Source: Apium graveolens (Eukaryota; Streptophyta; Magnoliopsida; Apiales; Apiaceae). From it: a DNA stretch of 64,000 nt. Position 1 is the stretch's first letter, and each line of letters opens with the position of its first letter. Under the pieces are notes generated by a model. That model was not told the origin of the DNA, made no database searches, and saw only the letters and a list, made by a program, of their open reading frames with translations. A program made the translations under genes and the position numbers. The stretch lies in assembly GCF_009905375.1 (NCBI RefSeq), contig NC_133648.1:28585429-28649428 (forward strand), given 5' to 3'. Positions 34,865-48,180 of the stretch are shown here, piece after piece.

Positions 34865-36250
34865 AACCTTAATTCTCTTAGTTAATGTTATTTAGTATAA
34901 AGAAGATATACAGAAGGAAGCATAAGTGGAATCAAGGAAGAAAACTATGGAACACACTCCTCCTGAGGGTAATACAGGGGAGAAACAGTTCTATTCTCCA
35001 CCTCCTTTTCCTAAAAGGTTGCAAAAGCAGAAGTTGGATAAATAATTTGCTAAGTTTTTGGAAGTATTCAAGAAACTTCACATCAATATACCTTTCGCTG
35101 AAGCTCTTGAACAGATGCTTAGCTAGCAAAGTTTATGAAAGGTATTCTCTCTCGGAAATTGAAGCTCGATGAATTAGAGATCGTTGCTCTAATGGAGGAA
35201 TGCAGTGCTGTGCATCAACAGAAGTTGCCTCCAAAGCTTAAAGATCCTGGAAGCTTCACTATTCCTTTCACCATCAAAAACTTGTCATTCAACAAGTGTT
35301 TATGTGATTTGGGAGCTAGCATCAATATGATGCCCTTGTCTATCTTCAAGAAGTTTGGTCTACCTGATCTGAAGCTGACATATATGTCCTTGCAGTTGGC
35401 CGATCGTTCTATTACATATTCACAAGGCATTGTGCAAAATGTGTTGGTCAAGGTTGACAAACTTATCTTTCCTGCTGACTTTGTAATTCTTGACTTTGAG
35501 GAGGATAAGAAGATTCTCATAATCTTGGGAAGACCATTCTTGGCTACTAGCCGAACCTTGATTGATGTGTAAAAGAAGAGCTTACGATGAAGGTTCACAA
35601 TCAAAAGGTCACTTTTAATGTGTTCAAGGAAATAAAGTTACCCACAGCTAAAGAGGAGTGCTTTAAACTAGAGTGGGTCGACTCTGTCATGAATTCAGAG
35701 CCTGAGCAATTGCCAAAGTCAGATACCTTAGAGAGATCCTTAATAGGGGAATCAGTTATTGGAGATGAAGAAGGAGTAGAGCAGTTGCAGGTTTTGAATG
35801 CACCTCCGTGGAAGAGGAAGTTGGATATGCCATTCGATTCTCTTGGGTTAGCAGAGCTGAAAATTTCTCAGGATCATCTCGAGCCGTCTATTGAAGATGT
35901 TTCCACACTTGAGCTTAACCCACTACCAGATCACATGAGTTATGCATTCTTAGGTACACCCCATGATAAGGGCTTAGGATATATTTTTGATGATGTAGAG
36001 CGTAGCCGAACGGATCCTCCAGTGCCTAAAGAGGGTTCTTCTCATGCGCAACAGGGAGTGATAGGACTGAAGTTGGTGATGCGCAGTACAAGCGATTGAC
36101 TAGGCGTATGGAGGCCATGCATGACATTCACTGTCATTTTGTTGTAGATTTGACACACGCTCTCGGTACTGTTTTCCGAGACACTGGTGTCGAGGTTGAT
36201 TGGCCACCTGATCCTCCATCCGAAGAGGGTGATCCTCCCGCTAACTAGGT
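34865..36250 (+). pseudogene. Athila fragment 1: gag end, protease, fused to ORF2 C-terminus
   Basis: After a roughly 30-bp piece of Athila LTR (34865-34897), the frame gives the gag end (PPFPKRLQKQKLD, FAEALEQM) and the Athila protease (CDLGASINMMPLSIFKK, LQLADRSITY, ILGRPFLATSR). A stop follows at 35570. The frame restarts at 35587 and runs to LPDHMSYAFLG near 35955. There the RT, RNase H and integrase are missing, and the sequence continues into the C-terminus of the env-position ORF (AQYKRLTRRMEAMHDIH, 36085-36140), ending at the stop 36246-36248. The same fusion occurs at 40664-41615, so the deletion predates the duplication. Confidence 0.82.
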
Positions 36251-36679
36251 ATGCCTGAAATCCTTATTATTACCTTTAATGAGGACATTGAAAATTTTAA
36301 GTGTGGGGGTGATAATGTAAGAATTAGTAGTGTGTGTCCATATAGATTCATATAGATTCATATTGCATGTTTAGTTGTAGTTCATTCATATTTTTGCATG
36401 ATTGTTCATTTAGGACATATTTGTTTACATTTTTGTTTATGTTATTATGTGAGTCTATGTAGTTGCTTTTGCATGCATATAACATGATCCCTTAGGTTGA
36501 GTTATTTCTGATTGATTGGTTGATGTTGATGTGAGTGTATTGATGATGAATAGAGGGATGTTTAAGTCCTAATGAATTGATTTGCATGCCAGAAACAAAT
36601 ATTTTCACAAACTCTTATAGATTGCTTTAGAGCTAGATCATTATCATACTTGTTTATTATTGAGATTTAATCAAAAACT
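36251..36679 (+). other. Athila non-coding tail, unit 1
   Basis: Follows the ORF2 stop with the conserved TAGGTATGCC and TGTGGGGGTGATAA words also seen at 41615 and 60803. No gene. Confidence 0.7.
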
Positions 36680-38125
36680 TGTTAGGGCGAAAACACGCGC
36701 TAAAATTCACTCAAGTATACGCGTTCGCAAGTATTATAAGATATAGATTAGATTCGTTCCCACAGTGACTGGTTAGGGTTAAGTTTAATTTATGCACTTA
36801 TGCAACAATGGTATGGCTATCATTCAATGTTAAGATAATTAATAAATTGGGCTTTGATTGAACTTAGAGATTATAATAAATAGTATTAACTAAGAAAACT
36901 GAGGTTTAATTACTTATATGAGACAAACATGGGATTCTAACTTCATTACTACTTCATTCAAAGTTATTGTTCTTAGCCTTAGCATGCAATGGTGACGACA
37001 CTAATCAGATAACACGAAACTAGTAAACGCTAACTTTCCTTGTACGAATACCCTACTACCAAGCATCCACAAAAGATATAGAAGTTGAATAGACACCAAT
37101 TATGCTTAGTACTTATATGTCTATAAGAATTGAAAACATAACGATTTAATGCGCAAGTTATCTATCGTGATTACATAGGGAAAGTAAGATGGTTAAAATT
37201 ACCTACGAATCATGCATAAAAAATACACGAACCTATGCTAGCATGGAAAGTTCAAACTCTCTATATTCACTTTCGCTTCAATAGAGATTAACACGCTATC
37301 TTATATGTTAGCTACGCACATAAGACGATTAAGCACAACCAATACTAGGATATCAATCAATCACCACACACCAAGATATTGAAACAAATTAACTATAGAA
37401 ACCCATAAGTAAATCTGTTAGAATCCCATGATAACGATTAGTACATAATCGAACTCATCATCACCATGGGTTCCCATGAAAGCATGATAATAAACAATAT
37501 AAGAGTACTAGGGTTCAAAGAAAAATCGAAAACAAGCATCCAAGTATCGCCTAAATTAAAGAAAACAAAAGTATTCTTCTCCTTAAAAGTCTCGTGCTCT
37601 CTAGGTCTTCTTATTGCTCTCCCATGCCTCCTTGTTGTTAAAAACGTCTTTTTATTGATATATATAGGCTCCAAGATGACCAGGACCCTTAATATCTTCA
37701 ATTTCGACTAAAATCAGGATTCTGGGGTAGAAACAGGACGGGGAGGCCACGCTGATTTGCGGGACGGCCGCGCTATTTTGGAAGAAAGTCAGCGCGGGCG
37801 CGCTGGTTTTGGGGGCGGCCGCGCCTGACTTCTAGACTTTTCTGCAGTTTCTTCTTTTAGCCGTATCTTGAGTTCTACTCGTCAGAATTAGGTGATTCAA
37901 CTACCCACGCAAATCTAACGAGATTCTCTATAACTTGAGAATGGCCTTGGCTTCCAATTCTTAGCTCTTTTCATCATATTTCCTTGAAAAGCTCCTTTTT
38001 TTATTTAACTGATGCCTGAAATATAATAACAAAAAAATATATAAAAAATACCAACAAATTGAGTCCAAAACACCAACTTAAGCCTGTAATGAAGTGTTCC
38101 AAGTAGATATAAAATCCACTTATTA
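36680..38125 (-). repeat. Athila LTR, reverse orientation, unit 1
   Basis: The plus strand begins TGTTAGGGCGAAAAC, the complement of the usual LTR end. It finishes at TTATTA next to a complement of the polypurine tract (CCCCCAAACTTGAATC). Length is 1446 bp. A GC-rich block lies at 37738-37830 and, downstream of it on the minus strand, a TATATATA box at about 37659-37666. The ORFs seen on both strands at 37438-37711 follow the LTR and are not supported as genes. Confidence 0.85.
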
Positions 38126-38692
38126 AACCCCCAAACTTGAATCGATACTTGTCCTCAAGCATAAACAAACTCAAAACTACAAAACAAACCTAAAGCATGA
38201 ATGGAACTATGTGAATGCAACTAAATGATAATGCAATCGATCCCCTCAGAATAACCATAACCAAATGAATAAGCCAATGCCTCTAAAAATACAATGACTT
38301 TTAATAGAGTTCGAATAAATCCCACAAACCAACTCACAAACCAGAAACGTGCGTGTATGGATGTTTAACAGAAATACTCTCGATACTAGATCAATAATCA
38401 TAACTTATCTATCATAAAACCAATAAAAAGTTTATAATTAAAATAGATGTTAAACATATAATGACTCACACACCTTCATTCTACTAGAGTTATACAAGGA
38501 TTCATGTTATTATTGATCACATAATATATAACAAAAATGCTTATTTGATCGTGCAATGAATGAGGTCCACAAAAGACTTATGCAATAATACCCATGTAGC
38601 GAGCGTTAGGTTAGCGGATCCTAGACTATAAAAGCTTCTAGGACTTAATAATTCGAGTATTAGAGAGCCCATTCTTGATCAATTAGCATTGA
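38126..38692 (-). other. Reversed Athila internal tail, unit 1
   Basis: Reverse complement of the 3' non-coding region found at about 61430-61985, including the polypurine tract. No gene. It ends at the junction with a forward LTR end. Confidence 0.75.
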
Positions 38693-38836
38693 ATGATAGC
38701 CATACCATTGTTGCATAAGTGCATAAATTAAACTTAACCCTCACCATTCTCTGTGGGAATGAATCTGATCTATATCTTATACTACTTGCGAACGCGTATA
38801 CTTGCGTGAATTTTAGTGCGTGTTTTCGCCCTAACA
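38693..38836 (+). repeat. Athila LTR 3' end fragment, unit 1
   Basis: The last 144 bp of the LTR, ending CGCCCTAACA. With 36680 it forms an inverted pair of about 150 bp. Confidence 0.8.
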
Positions 38837-38842
38837 AGTTTT

Positions 38843-39776
38843 AAGAAGACCTAGAGAGTATGAGATGCCTACATAGAAGAAGATTTTTATTTTCTTTAAT
38901 TTAGGCGATACTTGGATGTTTTTTTCGATTTTTCTTTAAACCCTAGTACTCTTATATTGTTTATTATCATGCTTTCATTGGAACCCATGGTGATGATGAG
39001 TTCGATTATGAACTAATCATTATCGTGGGGTTCTAGAGAATTTATTTTTAGATTTCTTTAGTTAAATTGTTTCGATACCTTAGTGTGTGGTGATTGTATG
39101 ATAACCTAGTATTGGTTTTGCTTATTCGTCTTATGTGCGTAGCTAACATATAAGATAGTGTGTTAATCTCTATTGAAGCGACATTGAATATCGAGGTTTA
39201 GAACTTGCCATGCTAGCATAGATACATGTGTTATTGTTATGCATGATTCATAGGTAATTTCACCCATCTTACTTGCCCTATGTAATCACGATAGATAACT
39301 TGCGCATTAAACCGTTATATTTTCAATTCTTATAGACATATAAGCACTAAGCATAATTAGTGTCTATTCAATTTCTATCTCTTTTTTGGATGCTTGGTAG
39401 TAGGGTATTCGTACAATGAAAGTTGGCATTTACTAGTTTCGTGGTATGTGATTAGTGTCATCACCATTGCATGCTAAGGTTAAGAATAATGACTTTGAAT
39501 GAAGTAGTAATGAATTTAAAATCCCATGTTTATCTCATATAAGTAATTCAACCTCAATTCTCTTAGTTAATGCTAATTAGTATAATCTCTTAGTTTAATC
39601 AAAACCCAACTTGTTAATTGTCTTAGCATTGAATGATAGCCATACCATTATTGCATAACTGCATAAATTAAACTTAACCCTAACCAGTCTCTGTGGGTAT
39701 GAATCTGATCTATATCTTATACTACTTGCGAACGCGTATACTTGAATGAATTTTAGCGCGTATTTTTGCCCTAACA
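38843..39776 (+). repeat. Athila LTR, 5'-truncated, unit 1
   Basis: Begins in mid-LTR (AGAAGACCTAGAGAG) and ends TTGCCCTAACA. A 33-bp link to the next LTR piece follows. Confidence 0.8.
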
Positions 39777-39809
39777 TTAAACATCCCAAGTTCACTAAGA
39801 GAATTGACA

Positions 39810-40663
39810 CTTGAGTGGAATTTATGACCCTTTATAACGCTCCATAAAGCTTTGAATTGATGTATATGTACTCAAGTTGTTGGTGTTTTAATGTGTTTTA
39901 ATGTATTTTTGTATTTCAGACATTAATCAGGAATACAGGTGAATTAGCATTGATTTGATGCTGATATGGTGTTAGAATGGTGTCTAAGAATAAAGGCTCG
40001 TGAAAGACCAACTCATTGTAGCAAGAAAAGAAGAAAAAATATTTTTTTCCTGAAGACCGGCGTGCCTGCGCTGTCATAGCGGGCGACCGTACCTGAGGAA
40101 CAGAAATACAGCGCGCCCCAGATTCCTGTTTCAATTATAAGACTATTTTTCTGGGCTTTTCGATTAATTGGGTTGCTATTTAATGACAACAAAAAGACGT
40201 TTTTCGTAACGGAGCTCAAGAAGAAGATGACAAGAAGACCTATAGCATAATTCAACGAAAGCGAAGAAGATCTAGTTTATTCTTGTGAATCTTTGTTCTA
40301 AGTTGTAATCTTGGATGCTAGTTTCTTGTTTTATTGAACCTAATACTCTGGATTATGTACTTTGTTTATTATTTGTTTTATAAGGACTACGTTTATTATA
40401 CCATGATTTCATCGAAATCCACGTTAATGATGAGTCTGATTATGGGCTAATCGTTATCATGGGGTTCTAACGGATTTATTTAGTTAATTTGTTTCGATGC
40501 CTTAGTGTGTGGTGATTGTATGATAACCTAGTATTGGTTGTTCTTATTCTTCTTATGAGCGTCGCGAACTTATAAGATAACATGTTAATCTTTAATGAAG
40601 CGACAGTGAATTTAAGGATTTAGAACTTGCCATTCTAGCATAGGTTCCTGTGTTATTTCCATG
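39810..40663 (+). repeat. Athila LTR, 3'-truncated, unit 1
   Basis: Begins near TTGAGTGGAATTTATG and breaks off after GTTATTTCCATG, where it joins the protease directly. The GC-rich block is at 40055-40120. The same join occurs at 50193. Confidence 0.82.
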
Positions 40664-41615
40664 CTTATGTGACTTGGGAGTTAGCATCATTCTGATGCCT
40701 TTGTCAATCTTCAAGAAGTTGGACTTACCTGATCCTAAACCTACTTATATGACTTTGCAGTTGGCCGATCGCTCTATTACATATCCACACGGTATTGTGG
40801 AGGATGTTTTGGTCAAGGTGGATAAACTCATCTTTCCTGCTGATTTTGTAATTCTTGATTTCGAGGAGGATAAGAAGATTCTCATAATCTTGGGAAGACC
40901 ATTCTTGGCTACTAGCCGAACCTTGATTGATGTTCAAAAAGGAGAGCTTACGATAAAGGTTCACAATCAAAAGGTCACTTTTAATGTGTTCAAGGCAATA
41001 AAGTTACCCACAGCTAAAGAGGAGTGCTTTAAAGTAGAGTGGGTCGACTCTATCATGAATTCAGAGCCTGAGCAATTGCCAAAGTCAAATACTTTAGAGA
41101 GATCCTTAATAGGGGAATCAGTTATTAAAGATGAAGAAGGAGTAGAGTAATTGCAAGTTTTGAATGCATCTCCGTGGAAGAGGAAGTTGGATATGCCATT
41201 CGATTCTCTTGGGTTAGCAGAGCTGAAAATTTCTCAGAGCGTCTCGAGCCGTCTATTGAAGATGTTTCCACACTTGAGCTTAATCCACTACCAGATCACT
41301 TGAGTTATGCATTCTTAGGTACACCCCATGATAAGGGCTTAGGATATATTTTTGATGATGTAGAGCGTAGCCGAATGGATCCTCCAGTGCCTATAGAGGG
41401 TTCTTTTCATGCGCAATAGGTAGTTGATAGGACTGAAGTTGGTGATGCGCAGTACAAGCGATTGACTAGGCGTATGGAGGCCATGCACGACATTCACTAT
41501 CATTTTGCTGTGAATTTGACACACGCTCTCGGTACTATTGTCCGAGATACTGGTGTCGAGGTTTATTGGCCACCTGATCCTCCACCCGAAGAGGGTGATC
41601 CTCCCGCTAACTAGG
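40664..41615 (+). pseudogene. Athila fragment 2: protease fused to ORF2 C-terminus
   Basis: Protease CDLGVSIILMPLSIFKK begins at the LTR junction. The frame is open from 40650 to 41150, including LQLADRSITYPHGIVEDVLVKVD and ILGRPFLATSR. A TAG stops it at 41148, and a second open segment (41174-41419) carries LPDHLSYAFLG and the fusion. The ORF2-like end (YKRLTRRMEAMHDIH, 41455-41500) follows to the stop at 41613. The first active-site residues are DLG-V rather than DLG-A. Confidence 0.82.
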
Positions 41616-41825
41616 TATGCCTGAAATCCTTATTATTACCTTCAATGAGGACATTGAAAATTTTAAGTTTGGGGGTGATAACGTAAGGATTAGTAGTGTG
41701 TGTCCATATAGATTCATATAGATTCATATTGCATGTTTAGTTGTAGTTCATTCATATTTTTGCATGATTGTTCATTTAGGACATATTTGTTTACATTTTT
41801 GTTTGTGTTATTATGTGAGTCCATG
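41616..41825 (+). other. Athila non-coding tail, unit 2, first part
   Basis: Same tail as 36251, cut at CCATG by the solo LTR. It resumes at 45933. Confidence 0.7.
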
Positions 41826-44800
41826 TGTAACACCCCCAAATCCGGGGTAGGGGATACGGGTTGTCACGAGTTCCATTTCCCTTAATAACACCCAATCTTA
41901 ATAAACAATCAACTACTCCGTACTGTGACTCCACAATAAACACACACACCACAAGTTATAGTCTCAGAGATGAATATCCAAAAATAACACGAGTCATTTT
42001 ATTCCACAATTATTTGCTATTACACCTTAAAAGGGTTTCTGAATAAATTTACATTTTCCTTGCCATTATTACAATTCATAAATATACATAAGTCCGGTAC
42101 ATCAAAATTTGAAAGCCTAGCCTATTGGTAGATCCTACCTCATCTAGAACGGCATCAACGCCTACAGGAAACTGCAGAACGTTTCCTATTCGCTCACGAA
42201 TTGGGAGCTTGATCATGTTCATCTTGTCTATCTGTTGTTGTATGATGAAAGAAGAAAGCAAGGGTGAGCAACACGCCCACCGAAATAATATGTATAATAA
42301 TTAACAATATATGAGCATTCTCATAGTACTCATGAAAGTCTTGGTCAAGAAGAAATAAACCAAGTTTGTTATTTTAATGCGACGAAGTCGCAAAATATTC
42401 AGTATATATATACATATATACTTCTCAAATCTTTGAAATCCTCTGACATGTATAATATACACAGAGTTCCAGTTTATAACTGTATAAAATATCATTGCAA
42501 GGTGATCTCATATATCTAACATTGTCTCAACGTTTTTCTGAAAATCTTTGTCATGCATAAGATAATCATTTACTAGATATAAGTTGAAAAGATGAAGTTA
42601 CAAGATACTCCAATATACTTATATATTTTCCGAATACTACTTGAACTACCACCGTTCAAGTTATAATTAGTTTCAAAAGTTCATCACACAGATGAGACTA
42701 CAAGATAAGACTTGAATATATTCAATCTTTGAAATATTATTGAATGAAATGAAGTTACGAGATACTTCATTAAGTCCCGATATATATATATATATATATC
42801 CATATATATCTCTCATACATTTCCTGAAAACCTCTGTCATGTAAAGTATGAACAGAGTTGCAATATCCAATGAATTTGGAAAGAAAAGAATTTTGGCATA
42901 AACCCGATATCTTGCTAATCAGGCAAAGATACCAATAAGTAACCTTTTCTACTATAGATGGATGAATTCCTCGCCGGTCATCACCCTGGACGCATTAGGA
43001 CCTCGCGCTAGACCATTACCCGGCCACTCACGCGTGGATGGACTGTCACCCAGCCTCTTACACCTTTATAGACCGTACCCCGGCCTGTCGCTTATGCCGA
43101 CTCAATTAGATGGACTTACTTCCCGAACGTTGGGCAAGTAATCAAATTGTTTTCTCAAAACAGCAACCTCGTTGTGAATATAAAATACACCAAAGAGCTG
43201 GATCCCTCAGGTTTTGAGCGAGTATTTAAATCCCCTTTGAAAGGAGGATCTTAAATATAAAAAAAATGAGTTTTGGGATCCTCCCTAACTTTTAAAAATT
43301 ATTTTGAAGACTCGAAAACATTTTTAAGAATGTTTGGAGTAATGCTGATTTAATAAAATAAATCAGTCCCAATATATTAGAAAATATCTGAATATTATTA
43401 TTTAAATAATATTCCCATAAAGAATAATCTTTATAAAAATAATTGAAGTAGAAGTTTTAAAACTCATACTTGAAATGAATATTAAATAACCAAAGATATA
43501 CTTATACGAAAGTATGATCTTTATTTGAATAATCGAAAATAAGTTTGATTATCGAAACATTATTCTTTAATAAAATAAAGAATATTATTTATTAATTAAG
43601 CGGAGTCATAAGTCCTCGAATGAATATTCAAAATAATATTCATTAAATAGAATAAACAGAGTCATAAGTCCTCGAATGAATATTCAAGATAATATTCCTT
43701 AAATAAAATAAACCGAGTCATAAGTCCTCGAATGACTATTCAAAGTAATATTCATTAATAAAAATAAAGTTATCGAATAAACCTTATTCGATTAATAGTT
43801 TTGAAAACTATATCTATATATATATTATATAAATATATATAATATACTCGGGAACATCGACTCCCGATTTTAGAAAATGTTCGCCTTTGGGTCCCCTATA
43901 CTAAGGGTATACGCAACTACTGCTTATCTCTAGCATAGGTATTATGCAATTATAAGCATTGGAATCAACATATAGATATCAAGATTATGAAACAGACATG
44001 TATATAAACCATATCAGCATGCTCCAATATATCGCAAGATTTGCTAATTAACCATCATGCATCTATCACAAGATAATGCATATACATATATACATCACAA
44101 CAATAGTATAACGGGTAGAAAACTTGTCTGAGTGTTCCCGGATAGACTTAAGCTTAGAGTGGGTCCGATAACCTATGAACAGCAACATAAGTCAGAATTA
44201 ACCCACGGTCGCTTAAGAACCCAGACTTTAACCAATTGAACCATAATGTTCGCTTATGGTCACTTCTACGCTTAACGAATCACATAAGTCGTTCGAGTAC
44301 CCTTGGCTCCACCATTTTTAATAAATTAACCATTATGAATTTTAAGGCGATTCTTTCGCGAGTACTCTACCAACTGCCTAATCCACTTTACATAATTTTT
44401 TCATACTCCAATTAGTCATTTAAGAGCCATAACCAAGGTTTCAAAGTAAGGCGAGGGGTAATGGTTCGTTCGCAAAATGCCGTTACTTAAAACGGTCGTT
44501 TCGCCTAAACCGTACATCGGATTCAAGCGAACCACATATCAAAATGAAGCTTACGACATAATCTAAATAAACATAGCAAAGTCACAGATTCAATAGTTAG
44601 CTCTCTGTCCCGAACACTAAGATCAAGCAGTTGTATGAAATTGGGCATTACGACGACTATGTTTACGCGATTACCAAGTTTTAAACCACTCCAAACAACC
44701 ATCATTCAACTCACAACCAACAATACAACCAACCCTCATCGAAAACTTACTACATCAGTCCCCAAACCTCAAGATTTTCCAATTTATACAACCCCACACA

Positions 44801-45927
44801 TGAACTACTAGCTATACTTAAGTTTCATTAACTATAAACAAGATTTCAACATCCAAATCACTACAAATCCAATCCAAACTCTAAACACACAAGCATCATG
44901 CTTCTGATTTACTATATCCATCAAAACCATTGTAATACTCAAAGTAAAGTTAGGTTTTGGAGTTGTTATACCTTCTTTGGAGTGATTAGATTAGCTAGGA
45001 AGTCTTAGGGAGCCTCCTACAAGCTTGATCTTTCCAAAGAAATCAAGAACACAAAGTTAGGTTTTGAAGTTTCTAAAAGTCAGATTGAAAGAACTGTCAA
45101 AACAAGGGTCTTACCATGCTTATTTGGACGAGACTTGTGAACAAGAGTTGTAGGCCATCTCAATACCTTTCCAAAGAGCTATAGAACATACTATTTGAGT
45201 GAGTATTGAAGGAGATATGGTAATTTGAAGTTGCTGCTCTGGTTTTGTCCGAGAGCTTTTGTTCTTGGAAAGCAAAAGTCAACTTCTAATTTGTGTTTTA
45301 TGATTTGTTTTGCCTTGGCTTGGTTGCTACCTTTTGTTTGTTAATTAAATTGTTACCATGGTAAAAATTGTGTGGCTCACAATCAACCAACCAATCCTTC
45401 CCACTTTGTCATGCTCATGTCATCTGCTTATGTCATCTTGTTACACTTGTCTTCCTCTTGTTGGTGTTATGACATCATCGTCCATTAACCTCTTTGATTA
45501 ACCCCTAATTACTTGGCTAATGACCACTGATCTGTTATACGGTTCGCTTAACTTTCTTTCTCGTTTATCGTTTGAGGGATCATACCCGAGATCTTATTAC
45601 TTGGGTTCCCCTAAACCTTTCTCAATATTTTATATTTCTTTTCTGATCCTCTCTTATAATCCTTGAATTAAATCCTTTTAATCATGTTACCTTATACTCA
45701 ATTCTTTCGGTATCTGGTGGATTTTCGAGAAAAATCAAAGTGTTCGAATATGGATTCTGACGATCTTTACATACACCTATTTACTTTATGGAATACTGAT
45801 ACGATCTTAGAATTTCCATAACAGTACTCCTATATAGCGTGGTCTGATAATTTTCCTTAATCAGCATCATCAGCAAAAATTACTATTCATCCTTGTTTCA
45901 AAAATTCCAAAAATTGGGGTTATTACA
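41826..45927 (-). mobile_element. Solo LTR (4.1 kb) of a chromovirus-like gypsy element
   Basis: TGTAACACCCCCAAATCC to GGGGTTATTACA, with a perfect 5-bp duplication CCATG at 41821-41825 and 45928-45932. The first 40 bases resemble the LTR at 11186, including CCCCAAATC..GGGG, so it is the same lineage and also minus strand. It has no coding regions and no primer site, so only the LTR is left. A TA microsatellite lies at 42779-42800. Confidence 0.92.
43603..43770. repeat. 56-bp tandem repeat, three copies
   Basis: GAGTCATAAGTCCTCGAATG begins at 43603, 43659 and 43715, each followed by ATTCAA..TAATATTC. Confidence 0.85.
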
Positions 45928-45932
45928 CCATG

Positions 45933-46152
45933 TAGTTGCTTTTGCATGCATATAACATGATCTCTTAGGTTGAGCTATTTCTGATTGATTGGTTGATGTT
46001 GATGTGAATGTAGTGATGACGAATAGAGGGATGTTTAAGTCCTAATGAATTGATTTGCATGCCAGAAATAAATATTTTCACAAAGTCTTATAGATTGCTT
46101 TAGAGCCAGATCATGATCATACTTGTTTATTGTTGAGATTTAATCAAAAACT
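45933..46152 (+). other. Athila non-coding tail, unit 2, second part
   Basis: Continues from 41825, ending TTTAATCAAAAACT before the reversed LTR, as at 36670. No gene. Confidence 0.7.
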
Positions 46153-47597
46153 TGTTAGGGCAAAAACACGCGCTAAAATTCACTCAAGTATACGTGTTCG
46201 CAAGCAGTATAAAATATAGATTAGATTCGTTCCCACAGTGACTGGTTAGGGTTAAATTTAATTTATGCACTTATGCAACAATGGTATGGCTATCATTTAA
46301 TGCTAAGACAATTAACAAATTGGGTTTTGATTAAACTTTGAGATTATACTAAATAGTATTAACTAAGAAAATTGAGGTTGAATTACTTATATGAGACAAA
46401 CATGGGATTCTAACTTCATTACTACTTCATTCAAAGTCATTGTTCTTAGCCTTAGCATGCAATGGTGACGACACTAATCAGATAACACGAAACTAGTAAC
46501 CGCTAACTTTTCTTGTACAAATACCCTACTACCAAGCATCCACAAAAGAGATAGAAGTTGAATAGACACCAATTATGCTTAGTCCTTATATGTCTATAAG
46601 AATTGAAAACATAACGATTTAATGCGCAAGTTATCTATCGTGATTATATAGGGAAAGTAAGATGGTTAAAATTACCTACGAATCATGCATTAAAAATACA
46701 CGAACCTATGCTAGCATGCAAAGTTCTAAATCTCTATATTCACTTTCGCTTCAATAGAGATTAACATGCTATCTTATATGTTAGCTACGCACATAAGACG
46801 ATTAATCACAACCAATACTAGGATATCAATCAATCACCACACACCAAGATATTGAAACAAATTAATTATAGAAACCCATAAGTAAATCCGTTAGAATCCC
46901 ATGATAACGATTAGTTCATAATCGAACTCATCATCACCATGGGTTCCCATGAAAGCATGATAATAAACAATATAAGAGTGCTAGGGTTCAAAGAAAAATC
47001 GAAAACAAGCATCCGAGTATCTCCTAAATTAAAGAAAACAAATGTCTTCTTCTCCGTAAACGTCTCGTGCTCTCTAGGTCTTCTTATTGCTCTCTCATGC
47101 CTCCTTGTTGTTAAAAACGTCTTTTTATTAATATATATAGGCTCCAAGATGACCAGGACCCTTAATATCTTCAATTTCGACTAAAATCAGGATTTTGGGG
47201 CAGAAACAGGACGAGGAGGCCACGCTGATTTGCGGGGCGGCCGTGCTATTTTGGAAGAAAGTCAGCGCGGGCACGCTGGTTTTGGGGGCGGCCGCGCCTG
47301 ACTTCTAGACTTTTCTGCAGTTTCTTCTTTTAGCCATATCTTGTGTTCTACTCATCAGAATTAGGCGATTCAACTACCCACACAAATCTAACGAGTTTCT
47401 ATACAACTTGAGAATGGCCTTGGCTTCCAATTCTTAGCTCTTTTCAGCATATTTCCTTGAAAAGCTCCTTTTTTATTTAACTGATGCCTAAAATGCAATA
47501 ACAAAAAAATATATAAAAAATACCAACAAATTGAGTCCAAAACACCAACTTAAGCCTGTAATGAAGTGTGTCAAGTAGATATAAAATCCACTTATTA
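46153..47597 (-). repeat. Athila LTR, reverse orientation, unit 2
   Basis: 1445 bp, starting TGTTAGGGCAAAAAC on the plus strand and ending beside the reversed polypurine tract. The GC-rich block is at about 47208-47300 and a TATATATA box near 47132. It matches 36680-38125 almost throughout. Confidence 0.85.
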
Positions 47598-48180
47598 CAC
47601 CCCTAAACTTGAATCGATACTTGTCCTCAAGCATAAACAGACTCAAAACTACAAAACAAACCTAAAACATGAATACAACTATGTGAATGCAACTAAATGA
47701 TAATGCAGTCGATCCCCTCAGAATAACCATAACCAAATGAATAAGCCAATGCCTCTAAAAATACAATGACTTTTAATAGAGTTCGAATAAATCCCACAAA
47801 CCAACTCACAAACCAGAAACGTGCGTGTGTGGATGTTTAACAGAAATACTCTTGATACTAGATCAATAATCATAACTTATCTATCATAAAACCAATCAAA
47901 AGTTTATAATTAGAATAGATGTTAAACATATAATGACTCACACACCTTCATTTTACTAGAGTTATACAAGGATTCATGTTATTATTGATCACATAACATA
48001 TAACAAAAATGCTTATTTGATCGTGCAATGAATGAGGTCCACAAAAGACTTATGCAATAATACCCATGTAGCGAGCGTTAGGTTAGTGGATCCTAGACTA
48101 TAAAAGCTTTAGGTCACTAGGCACAAAGTCCCCTAGAACTTAATAATTCGAGTATTAGAGAGCCCATTCTTGATCAATTA
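47598..48180 (-). other. Reversed Athila internal tail, unit 2
   Basis: Matches 38126-38692 with about 20 extra bases near 48110 (TTTAGGTCACTAGGCACAAAG). No gene. Confidence 0.72.

Noticed and set aside
37438..37711. Overlapping frames on both strands, repeated at 46911-47184
   Set aside because: They lie wholly in the reversed Athila LTR and persist only because the LTR was duplicated.
36680..38836. A 2.2 kb element with inverted ends, resembling a Mutator-like transposon
   Set aside because: The ends match Athila LTR ends (CGCCCTAACA), the left part is a whole reversed LTR next to a reversed polypurine tract, and no 9-11 bp duplication flanks it. It is a rearranged LTR pair.
42673..42870. 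Short frame with an isoleucine-tyrosine run
   Set aside because: It reads through a TA microsatellite in the solo LTR.
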